A DNA stretch of 64,000 nt from Volvariella volvacea V23 (taxonomy: Eukaryota; Basidiomycota; Agaricomycetes; Agaricales; Pluteaceae), in the NCBI GenBank assembly GCA_000349905.1, contig KB722738.1, positions 548,559-612,558 of the forward strand, in the 5' to 3' direction. Positions 37,733-48,439 of the stretch are shown piece by piece. The notes under the pieces were generated by a model, which was not told where the DNA came from, ran no database searches, and saw only the letters and a program-made list of their open reading frames with translations. The first letter of the stretch is position 1. The number at the start of each line of letters is the position of its first letter. The translations under genes and the position numbers were made by a program.

Positions 37733-40112
37733 ATGAGGTTGTTTGATTCGGGCAATGGTCAGCTCCAGGTGTTGATTATCGGTGCGGGGTGGGTGCCGTT
37801 TCCGTCGTTCACCTGGATAAGTACAGCGAAACAGGATGGATTGACACTTGTTCTCCTCTAGTGTTGGAGGATTGACTACGGCTATTGCGTTGAAGTCAAA
37901 GTTGAATTATCGTAATTTTATTGTGAGTGGTGTGTTCATTCATTATAGACTCTGCGAGTTGACCAGGCGTAGATTGTCGAGAAAGCCGACGATATTGGCG
38001 GAACTTGGAGGGTGAGTCGTGGTATTCTCGCTCACCGTGATGCCCGCTAAGATATATTCTCAGGAAAATATATACCCAGTCAGTTGGGTTCACATACCCC
38101 TTTGACGTTCACTTGCCTGACGCCATTCCTTTACCCACTTCCCTGATAGGGCTGCGCGTCCGACGTTCACGTCCACTTCTATTCCCTCTCCTCCGACCTC
38201 AACCCAAACTGGACGACAAACATCGCCGGAAGCGATGAGATCAAACAGTACTGGTCCGGTCTCGTAAAGAAATACGGTCTCACACCCCACTTGGTCTTCA
38301 ACACCAAAGTGACGGCAGCGGAATGGGACGAAGACGAGCAGCTATGGAGCGTCAAGGTGGAGGACACGAGGAATGGACAGCCACTGACGGTCAAGGCGAA
38401 AGTGGTTATTTCGGCTAATGGGCTTTTGCACATTCCAAAGATACCAAAGATTGCGGGGCTGGAGAAGTTCAAGGGGGAGGTCTTTCACAGTGCAAGGTGG
38501 GACTACAGTGTAGATCTGAAGGGGAAATCGGTTGGGGTGATTGGTAACGGTGCTTCTGCGTAAGTGCCTCTTCTTCTATCCGTAGTTCGCGGCATTTATT
38601 TCACGGCTGCGAGCAGAACACAGTTTGTCCCGTATATATCAGAGGACCCAAGCACGCAGGTGACGCATTTCTGTCGAACACCGAACTGGTTGATACCCTT
38701 TGTGAGTAAACGTGAGCATTGGCTGCTGACGAACATGCCTCATTGGACTGTATTGCACTAGAAACGCGAACAATATAGTAGTACCTTCAAATGGATAGCG
38801 GGCAATATTCCCTTTTTTATTCACCTGTGGAGATTTATTCTCTTCTTGAGGGTACGCTGTGTCTCTTTCAGCTTTGATGCTTCTCTAACTTGTGTGATGT
38901 AGTTCGAGTTCTTGTATCTTGCAATATTTCGCTCTTCGGTGCTACGTGCATTAACGACCAAGGTGTGTCTGGCGTTATTCTATATTGATGGGTTAATGAG
39001 CGAGATATCGTATAGGTGGGGCAGGCGTATATCAGGATAGCTGCACCAAAGGAATATAGAGATAAGCTGGTTCCTAATTATAGTAGGTTTTTATTTGGGC
39101 CTTGTTTCGCTGCGACTGACGATCGGTCCACCACTCGTAGCTCTGGGGTGCAAACGGATTCTTTTCGACACAGGATATCTCAGGGCATTGCATCGTCCGA
39201 ATTTAAACCCGACTTGGGATGGCATTCGTTCAATTGACGAGCGCGGTATCGTTACAACGAAAGGTAGGTTGTTTATCTCCGACTGGACAGCACCTTGAGC
39301 AAACCTAAATCGAACAGGACAACGCCACGATCTGGATGTCCTTATATTCGCAACTGGATTTGTAACAGTAAGTACAACACTTCCTTTCAACCTTATCGCC
39401 TCTAGCGTGCGACTCTGCAGCGGAAGCTGACTTTGTTGGCACGATTGTTTCTATTTGGAATAGAACGACTTCCCGTTTGAGGTCAAGGGCATAGATGGGC
39501 TAAGAATTCATGACTACTACGAATCGCAACAAGCAGCAACAGCGTACCTCGGAACCACCGTCCCAGGCTTCCCGAATTTCTGCATGTTGGCAGGTGTGTT
39601 GAGCTTCCTTTAGGCCGCTCCCTATCGATCAGTAGTTTACGTCATTGTGATCAGGCCCCAACACTGCCACGGGGCACACATCTGTTATTTTCTTTGAAGA
39701 GGTTCAAGTGAGCACTGAATATTAGCTCTCGATTGCTTCATTGTGTTGAACACTTCACGAACAGGCGGATTACATCGTCCAACTCCTCACGCCCATTTTA
39801 CACCGCACGATATCCTCATTCAACGTTAAGCACTCGGCTACCGACGCATACAACGATAGAATTCAAGCGAGGTTATCTCGATCGGTTCATGTAGGATGTA
39901 GTTCGTGGTACAAGAAAGATGGAACTGGAAAGAATGCTAGCATATTCCCTGGGTGAGTGAATAATGTCTTGAGCTCCGCGGTGGGAATGTCCCAATACCA
40001 GCTGTCTGACCTTTTGGCGGATTCAATTCTGGTTAGGGCGGGTCTTTTGTATTGGTGGTGGATGAGAAAGCCAGACTGGAGCCATTATAAAGTTATCCCA
40101 GCAAAGTCGTAA
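37733..40112 (+). CDS. Baeyer-Villiger-type flavin monooxygenase 1
   Basis: FAD/NADPH-dependent monooxygenase inserting oxygen beside ketones or into other soft nucleophiles; substrate unknown. The start at 37733 (MRLFDSGNGQ) follows an in-frame stop at 37715. FAD motif VLIIGAGVGGLTTA spans the first intron, then EKADDIGGTW and YPGCASDVHVHFYSLS. The Baeyer-Villiger fingerprint F-x-G-x3-H-x3-W-D is present as FKGEVFHSARWD. The NADPH Rossmann motif is [10 protein letters not shown], followed by TQFVPYISEDPSTQVTHFCR. Later exons: [82 protein letters not shown], and the end WWWMRKPDWSHY with its stop at 40110-40112. About twelve short introns. It has no C-terminal membrane helix, unlike copies 3-5. 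Nearest relative in the window is copy 2. Confidence 0.92.
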
Positions 40113-41181
40113 TGAGCACTGGAACAAGGTTCACGGTTATTGACTGCTTGAGGGATGTTGAGGGTGCCTTGTTCTCCAAAACAAATTCATGGATCTTGTT
40201 CAAGGTTGGATATGTTTGGAACCGTTCCTTGAACCGTTCTCGGCAGTTGATACCAATTAATATGCTTTAATCACGACACTTTGGCAAGCTGAATTTTAAG
40301 GCTCCTCTGCCAAACACTTTGGTGGTTGGCGACATAGGAGGTAGTGCTATGCTGTTTTGGAGAATCGGAAGTATACCTGTGAATAATATCAAAGTTCCTG
40401 ATGTTCATAGCAGATCTGTATTATGGCAAATCCCATCCAGCTCGGATAAGCCATCGCTTACACCCTGCAAGCATCTCCTTGATTTCAGCCCACGATCTGG
40501 CCCTTACTCGATTTGCATGGTCCTCCTTGGGACGTGCACAATGTTCCTTTCTTATCTCAATGCCAAAGGTATCACTAGAGGGACAGTACGAGCCCTTCAT
40601 ACGATACATGGGTATCATGGCCAGTCGGAGTAGTGCGTCAGCCTCGCAAGTATCTAGGTATAGTAACTCGGAACAGCTACCCATTCAATAATCCCATGAG
40701 ACCCTTGCCACTGTGCGTAAGGGTCATACAAACCCTTTCTTGGACGGTGAACGTGGGTTTCACCAGATTGTCATTGCACTACCATTGCATTGGTGGTGCG
40801 TCTCTTGTAACAATTTTGACATCAACGCGTTTCCATTCGTTGACAAGGTACTGACGCAGAGAATGTTGTTCAAGCACTCGAGCGCGATACGCCTCATGGG
40901 TGCTGCGATCCAGCAAGAACCAACTCGGAGAATTCACTTAATGGGACTAGAAACTCGCCGCTGTCAAATTATGTAACTGCCAAACCTTCGATCCATCGGT
41001 CGATCTTTGATGGGTGTGCACTTCCTCGACCCAACTTTTATTGGGCCTTCCTTCTGGTGCCTGTCGAATCTCGCGATGTCGCAGAAAGCCCATATAATTC
41101 TCACTGGCGTGGCCGCGCTGCAATACCGCTCTGCTTAACCCCCTACTTTCATCTGCATACCGTTCACAAGACGACCTGCCA
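40113..41181. other. Intergenic between monooxygenases 1 and 2
   Basis: 1.07 kb. It should hold the terminator of copy 1 and the promoter of copy 2. Frames of 73-104 codons on both strands (40319-40854) have no recognisable motif; a minus-strand segment (40421-40684) is mildly protein-like but unassignable. Confidence 0.45.
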
Positions 41182-43557
41182 ATGAGCTTACACAGTCTCG
41201 ACAAGGACCAGCCGCGGGTGATCATCATCGGCGCTGGGTGAGTCATCTCCCTATATGTGTATTGGGGTTATATGACGCTTGTCGCTCAACCAACAATAGT
41301 ACTGGGGGATTGACCGCGGCTATTTCGTTGACGACAAGGCTAAACTTCCGTAATTTCATCGTGGGTACAGTTATTACTACTTCAATGTTCTGTGAGCTCA
41401 GCTCGAATAGATCGTCGAGAAAGCAGATGACGTTGGTGGCACATGGAGAGTGAGTTGTAGTATTTGTCTTTGTTGCCATTGGATACTTAAGAACCTGTCA
41501 GGAGAATACATATCCGGTGCGTTTGGCCTACGGAGTCATTCATTGAATAGTTGTTCGACGCCTTTTCACCACCCACTTGATATCCCAATAGGGTTGTGCT
41601 TCTGATATTCACATCCACTTCTACTCCCTTTCCACGGACCTGAACCCAAACTGGACAACGAATCTAGCTTCAAGCGACGAAATAAAGGAATATTGGTCCG
41701 CGCTCACGCTAAAATACGCCCTTACCCCCCACCTAGTCTTCAACACCCGAGTGACTTCGGCGGAGTGGGATAACAACGAACAGCTTTGGCGCGTCCGTGT
41801 AGAAGATGTCAAGACCGGGCAAACGCAGGTGGTCAACGCTAATGTGGTTATTTCGGCCATTGGGATATTACATGTACCGAAGATGCCGAAGATTTCAGGG
41901 ATAGAAAGGTTTAAAGGGAAGGCGTTCCATAGTGCGAAGTGGGATCATGGCGTGGACTTGAAGGGGAAATCCGTTGGTGTCATTGGGAACGGGGCTTCCG
42001 CGCAAGTGTTACCTTCTATCCCCTTCCTCGTCTGCCATCATTGTATTCATGCTTGGCGGTGTTCCTGAATAGGACGCAGTTCGTTCCACTGATATCCGAG
42101 GATCCAAGCACGCACGTAACGCAATTCTGTCGGACGCCACAATGGCTAATGCCCTTCGTAAGTGGTGTTGGGTCGTATACTGTGGGTGCTATTGTGATGA
42201 TAGCTTGATCAGAAACGCGCGAGGTACAGCAGTGTCTTCAAATGGACGACTCGAACAATTCCATTCTTCATCAGTTTTTGGAGGTTAATGATCTTCTTGA
42301 GGGTATGTCGTGTCGCGTTTCTCTAATACCGCACTAATATTCGGAATGTAGTTTGAGTTCTTGTATTTTGCGCTATTCCACTCTTCCTGGCTACGAGGAT
42401 TGATCTCTAAGGTGCATTGGTGTATTATCCTTTTTCTGGGTGTTGCTTTGCTCACTGTAGATGCCCGGTGCAGTTCGATAAGGTGTGCATACGAGCCGTT
42501 GTCCCACAAGAGTACCGGGATAAGCTGATTCCTAATTACGGTGGGTTTTCATTTGTGTCTTATGAATTGAATTCTGAATGCTAATCTGTGCGTGCGTAAC
42601 GAATTGGTGACGCGCTGTATAGCTCTCGGGTGTAAACGCATTCTCCTCGATACTGGATATTTGAAGGCACTACACCGACCGAATCTGACATTGGACTGGG
42701 ATGGTATCGATTTGATCGACGAACGTGGCGTTATTATGAGGACAGGTGGGTTGACTTTATTTCAAATAGGTTGTACTTTGTAAACTTGAAGTTTGATAGG
42801 GCAACGCCATGATTTTGATGTTTTGATATTCTCGACTGGATTTGAAACGGTGAGCATCGTTCTCCTCCCTTTTCTCCTCTCATGGTCCTGACGGCGGAAG
42901 CTGATATGCTTGTTTTGAATCATAAAGAATGGTTTCCACTTTGAAGTAAAAGGGGTGAACGGCCAAACGATCCACGAGTATTATGAGTCACAACAGGCAG
43001 CAACAGCGTACTTTGGGACCGCTGTTCCAGGATTTCCCAATTTCTGCACACTAGCAGGTAAGTTTGCTTCAAATCTACTGGGCTTGTTACAGAACCCTCA
43101 GGTCCCAATACTGTAACCGGGTACACCTCCGTGATTTTCTTTGAGGAGGTTCAGGTAAGTATTTGACGCACCTAAAACGTACCTCGTCCCTAATAATCCT
43201 ATGCTCATATTAATTCTTCTTCAAATAGGCGAACTACATCGTTAAGCTATTGGCACCCATTTTGAACAACTCGATATCCTCATTCGAAGTTACCAATTCA
43301 GCCACCGATGAATACAACGAGAAAATTCAAGAAAGGTTATCTCGTTCAGTCTGGGCTGGGTGTAGTTCGTGGTATAGGACGGATGGAACGGGGAAAAATG
43401 CTAGCATATTTCCTGGGTGAGTACATAACCTTTTCACCCGGCAGAGATCGCAACTCACTTACTACTCCTTAACCGTAGAGCGGCAACATTGTTCTGGTGG
43501 TGGATGAGAAAGCCGAATTGGGCGCACTATAAGATTATGACAGGAAATCCATCATAA
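41182..43557 (+). CDS. Baeyer-Villiger-type flavin monooxygenase 2
   Basis: Tandem paralogue of copy 1 with the same exon pattern. The start at 41182 reads [19 protein letters not shown], then [10 protein letters not shown] after the first intron, [10 protein letters not shown] and [16 protein letters not shown]. The fingerprint is complete: [17 protein letters not shown] motif [10 protein letters not shown] is followed by [20 protein letters not shown]. Later exons: [82 protein letters not shown], and [20 protein letters not shown] before the stop at 43555-43557. All exons examined join in frame. No C-terminal hydrophobic tail. Cytosolic or loosely membrane-associated, reaction as for copy 1, substrate unknown. 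Shared intron positions show that copies 1 and 2 arose by gene duplication. Confidence 0.92.
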
Positions 43558-44489
43558 ATTCTACAGGGGAAAGTAGTTGGTAGGAGACGTTGGGTGAGAA
43601 ACTTTTGAGTGGCGCCCCCTCTGGGGTCGTTTATTTGTGCTGATTGATTTTGACCGTATCCTCTCATTGGGCTCGAGACCATTGAATGCACTCTGACCAT
43701 TACTTCTTTGACAAGATACATTTGGGCCGTGTGTATGCATTAAAACAGTTCGTCGTCAAGAGCAGGTACTTGCTGCGGGAACAGCTTCATTCATCTTGTT
43801 TGCCTTTTCAAAAATTGAGTTTATTGACCCCCATGGACCAGTCGGAAGCAATTCTCAAGCCTGCCAGTGGCGACTAATACTGCAAAATGAAAGTTCGTTT
43901 GTTTCGTATGCCTTAACAATTTCTCCGCATGTTTTCAGCAGGACTCATGATGGATGATGGACGATCAAGAGAAGTAGCATAACAATAGTAGCAATGTGTG
44001 GAGTGACACGATCGAAGTCGGGGGTCAGTTCAAGATCGCAAGGACACAAGAACGAATATGGAGGTTTGGCACGAAAACCATTCCGTGACCTCGACTTTCC
44101 GCATTTCCCTTGGAATTTCGGTCCCGCCGATTGATTCATGAGATGCATACGGATGTACGGATATGCGAATCTGCAATCCGAGGTTCGAGAGATGCAACAG
44201 TCTCGACTGCTTTGGTTGGCGCACGAGATTGTAAGCAATGCCGTGGGCAGAACGGGAGAGCGGTTGATTGGGATTCTGGCTTCCAGACAGTTCCAGACCT
44301 GTTAAAAGTATGGCGCGGGTGTACATATATCCGTCCAAATTAAAGCACAACGAATCCCCAGGGAGAAGATAGATCTGGTACGCAAATTCTTGGCAGCTTC
44401 GACTACTTTAGACAATCCCGGTGATGTGGGTCACCAGATCGGCCACGGGCGGTTTTTAACGTTTAGAGAGGTAGCGGAGTGATCTGGAT
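43558..44489. other. Intergenic, no gene seen
   Basis: 0.9 kb downstream of monooxygenase 2. Short overlapping frames only. It leads into the relic at 44490. Confidence 0.45.
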
Positions 44490-44990
44490 CCTGTGGTGGT
44501 AAATATAGCTCTCACTTACTTACACCCAGTGGCTAAACGCGTGGTGAGCGCTCTCGAACTCGTATATTAGCGCGGAAGCGCCGACGCCCTGTCGCTCCTT
44601 TTATCCTATTCTATCATGGCGAGGTGATGGAAGAGTCACAAGTTCCTTCCCTGGGTAAGCAAGTATACCCGCCTTACCAAAAGACATTTCTCTTGTTTTT
44701 ATCATTGAATGTCCTCTCACAAAGTCTAGGCTACATTGCGGCCACGGCATTCGGGGTGTTAATTCCTTTAGTATCGAGGGCATGATGCCTGATGGCGTTT
44801 CTGCGTTTCTTAGTGGATACTGAGGCGGCTAGACCGTGCAGTACCGAGCTCGGGTTTCCCGTTCTGCTTTTTGATGCGCCTCCTGCATTTTTTATCGGGT
44901 GCATAGCGCTCTTTTTGCTTAACATAGACGCTTGCAGAAAGAGCAAGATGGTTTTGTATCTGGACAAATTAAAAGTGGGACACAGTTATC
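44490..44990 (+). pseudogene. Relic of a sixth monooxygenase: promoter and start fused to last exon
   Basis: 44490-44560 matches the promoter of monooxygenase 3 (45196-45250). The presumed start codon ATGGCGAGG (44616) matches ATGGCAAGT of copy 3. Directly after it, from about 44626, comes the equivalent of the penultimate exon end, GRVTSSFPG, with an intact donor GTAAGC; copy 3 has GKVTSAFPG before GTAAGT. The last exon's C-terminal tail survives in frame as SQSLGYIAATAFGVLIPL (44717 on) with the stop at 44783-44785, against [18 protein letters not shown] in copy 3. Similarity continues into the 3' flank to about 44920. The roughly 2 kb of gene body between start and tail is missing, as is the WWW-R-KP-W segment, so no enzyme can be made. 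This is an internal deletion, not retroposition, because intron and promoter sequence remain. Confidence 0.72.
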
Positions 44991-45195
44991 GTTATCGTTG
45001 AAAGACTGCGAATTCGTTCCTGAACAGGGTTGATAGTAGCATGCGAAGACTGAGGCTGGGATCGGAATATTTGCGAGTGCAACAACAGAACGAAGAGACA
45101 AATCAGGTTCAGATTTCTGACCGTGTAGCTCTCCAAGTTGGAGGAGAGCAACCGCCTTGAATCGGCCGCGATTAGCACGGCACGTGGGCGACGAC

Positions 45196-45250
45196 CCTGT
45201 GATGGTAAATTTAGCTCTTCCCTTTGCTCGCCGCTCAAACGCGTGATGAG
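45196..45250 (+). promoter_or_regulatory. Duplicated promoter element of monooxygenase 3
   Basis: CCTGTGATGGTAAATTTAGC followed ~20 bp later by AAACGCGTGATGAG, located 63-117 bp before the ATG at 45313. The same two blocks occur at 44490-44512 and 44535-44548 with few changes, before the start codon of the relic. An AT-rich TTAAATA lies at 45256-45262. Conservation amid diverged flanks suggests regulatory use. Confidence 0.45.
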
Positions 45251-45312
45251 TCCTCTTAAATACTGGCCAACCCTTCAGCGTGGACATCGCGCAGTCTCCT
45301 CCCAATTCTACG

Positions 45313-47705
45313 ATGGCAAGTTCTCCCAGCGGCTCTCCTGACGTTTTGATCATCGGTGCGGGGTGCGTGGATACGCTGATATTCCTACGCTTGGTCTTCA
45401 TACGCGTCGCGCAGTGTCGGTGGTCTCACATTTGCAATCTCCCTTCAGAGGCAGCTTGGGTTCAAGAATTTCGTGGTATGCATGCAAATCGTTTGTAATT
45501 GAATAACGCGCCCACTCGCCTATTCCAGATCATCGAAAAAGCCAGCGAGATTGGTGGAACTTGGAGGGTAAGTCTACTCCGTTCTTTAGCATATCACGAG
45601 CGCGATTGACCGGAAATGACAATTAGGACAACATATACCCGGTCAGTAGCAATGCATCCCCATATGGATCGTTTCATTGACGAGGTTCTAGGGGTGCGCA
45701 TCAGACACCCCCGTCCACTTCTACTCCCTATCCACCGACCTCAGTCCGAACTGGTCCCGCACTCATTGCTTCAACGATGAAATCCTCAAGTACTGGGTCC
45801 AATTGACGGACAAGTACAATCTCCGACCTCGTATTCAGTTTAATCGTGAGGTGTCGGGAGCAGAATGGGACGCGGAGAAGCAACGTTGGCATGTGACGAC
45901 CAAAGACCTCAAGTCTGGGGATTTGCACGTGTATGATACGAGAATTGTAATTTCCGCATCAGGGCTTCTAGGACTGCCACGTATACCGAAGATCGAGGGA
46001 TTGTCGAACTTTGGAGGCTCTTATTTCCATACGGCGCAGTGGAAGCCAGAGGTAGACCTGAAAGGGAAGAGGGTAGCAGTTATTGGCAGCGGTTCTTCCG
46101 CGTAAGTGATCATTTCTCAAACGTCGGACGCGTTTTCGAAGTTGCATCACTGTTAATAGCATTCAATGTGTCCCTGGGATTGCCAAGGAGCCCACTACGC
46201 AAGTCACTCACTTTATCCGCACCGCTACTTGGCTTCCTCCCGCTGTGTGTCCTACTCCGTTATCCTTACCCTCGTCATCTTATTTTCATCCATAGCCCCA
46301 TACTCCCTATTGGTCGATCGAGCTGTGGCTCTTCCGCACCATCCCAGGTCTCTTGAGGCTGTCAAGATGGGTACTCTTCCTGAAGGTAATGGCACATATT
46401 ACAGCTCGATCTACCGCTTGCTCATCTATTTTGATATTTTGTGCTAGTTTGAAATCCTTTACGCGCTCATATGGAAGTGGGGCTTCACGCGGTGGATTCT
46501 CCAGAAAGTAAGTCCTCAATTCGTTTATACAACGCAAACCTACATCTTCGACTCTAGGTATACGCCGAGCCCTATATGAAATTAAAGGCGCCAAAACAAT
46601 ATATTGATAAGCTTATGCCAAATTACAGTGCGTTCCTACTCGATCTTTCTCTATTGCTATACTAATATTCGGGCGCAGCCGTGGGATGCAAGCGAATTGT
46701 ATACGACACAGGTTATTTCGCAGCGCTCCACAAACCCAATCTTACACCCAAATGGGATGGGATTTTGAAGTTTGACAAGGACGGTATCGTCACGAAGACA
46801 GGTTAGCTTTCAACTGCGATGGTCGCGAACTGACTTGATTTCTGACGATCATTGAAGGAGAACATGTACCGCTAGATGTTGTCGTTTTCGCTACTGGGTT
46901 CACCACAGTAAGTCCCTGTGGGCTACCTGCAACTCTTCGTCCTGACAGTTACCACCTAGAATTACTACCCAATACCCATCAAAGGTAGCACAGGGCAAAC
47001 ACTCCAGGAATATTATGATTCACAAGGAGGTGGAAAGGCATATCTTGGCACATCTTTTCCTGGTTTCCCGAACTTTTACATGATGGCTGGTAAGACGTTC
47101 TTCTGTTTTATGTGTCCCGGCTCATCCGCATCACACATCGATAGGTCCTAATACCGTCAATGGCCACGGATCAGCTCTCTTCACCTACGAAGTCCAGGTA
47201 AACGCATCGCTCTCTTCCTCAGATATATTCCCTCACCGCTGTCTCCGCAGTCCGATTACCTCATTCAGTTGATCAAACCCGTTCTCGACGGCGCTATCTC
47301 ATCGGTAGACGTTACGACCACCGCCACAGAAGAATACAACGACAAAATCCAGCGACAAATGCAGAACACTGTGTACATCCGCTGCAACTCGTGGTACCGC
47401 AAAGGAGGCAACGGAAAGGTCACGAGTGCCTTCCCAGGGTAAGTATATGCGCCTCTCCTCCCTCATGCGTACGCATACACACCACTTGTATTCTGATCCT
47501 TTTCGGTCCGCGCAGGTCTGCGATAAAATACTGGTGGTGGCTGAGAAAACCAAACTGGAACCACTACGCGATTTACGGTCAGGATGGGAAAGAGGTAGGA
47601 TGGAAAACTATCCGTGACGAAAAGTCGAACAGTGTCTCATATAGCCTAGGCTGCCTCGTGGTCGCGGCAGTCGGCGTGTTGATCTCTTTGAAGTTTAGGG
47701 CTTGA
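45313..47705 (+). CDS. Baeyer-Villiger-type flavin monooxygenase 3, membrane-tailed
   Basis: Third paralogue, more diverged. The start at 45313 ([17 protein letters not shown]) is followed by [26 protein letters not shown] and [20 protein letters not shown]. The fingerprint is [15 protein letters not shown] and W are kept, but the final D/P is K. NADPH motif [10 protein letters not shown]. The next exon reads [20 protein letters not shown]. Later: [76 protein letters not shown], and [12 protein letters not shown]. Unlike copies 1-2 it continues for ~40 residues with a hydrophobic C-terminal helix, [19 protein letters not shown], stopping at 47703-47705. That suggests a tail anchor facing the cytosol, probably in the ER. 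Exons join in frame. The substrate is unknown. Confidence 0.9.
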
Positions 47706-48439
47706 TGCGCGGTGCTCTTTCAAAGATAGATAGCGAGGGAGCTGGAGTTTAGAGTATAGTGTTGAGTTTGGGTTTATCGTTCTGCGTTTTCGTCAGTGTT
47801 GTGGATTTTCGTACTTACATATTGCATTTGCGATAGTGTTAATTATGATTACGACCCAAGCCAAGGCTTTGATGCGTGCGACTACTTATTGATATTCCAT
47901 GGACGCTCTCACTCTAAACTACCCCTGAAATTTGAGCAGCGCGGGTCGTTGTGTCGTGATAGAAACTGTTCACAAAGGCTGTAGGGTCAACGCTTCTTTC
48001 TTCCATGGCTGAGCAGGTTCATGGTAAGCCCCATTAGCATTTCAATTCGATTCAGGACAGTAACTTAGGGCACCCGGCGTTCCACGGGCATAGGTACGAA
48101 AATTGAGCTGGGCTTTTTTGCAGATATGGACTAGTCGTGGTTATGCGATAATCGCGACTTGCTGCCCCTTGGACTACTAATGGTTTGCAAGTGTTCGCGT
48201 ACGCGTTCAACTTGCTTGAGCTACTCAGTGGACGTAAATGGATGTGGATCATTGGTGAGGTTGGGATGAGCCATGCAAGGTGAGCAATATGTCAGTAAAA
48301 CTGCCAGACACAATGTCATTTTCTCTGCATTGAATGGCGACATCGACTATAAAGGTATGGGGACAGTACGTTACATCATAGCGTCGAGATAGAGTGCAGA
48401 TGGGAGGTTATATGCGAGGATACCGTGGGCGATGTATTG
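47706..48439. other. Convergent 3' flanks of monooxygenases 3 and 4
   Basis: 0.73 kb between two convergent genes. It holds 3' UTR sequence only; 48250-48439 belongs to the first unit of the tandem duplication. No gene seen. Confidence 0.45.

Noticed and set aside
40319..40691. Candidate small gene between monooxygenases 1 and 2
   Set aside because: Frames on both strands compete, none has a motif, and the spacing suits a promoter region.
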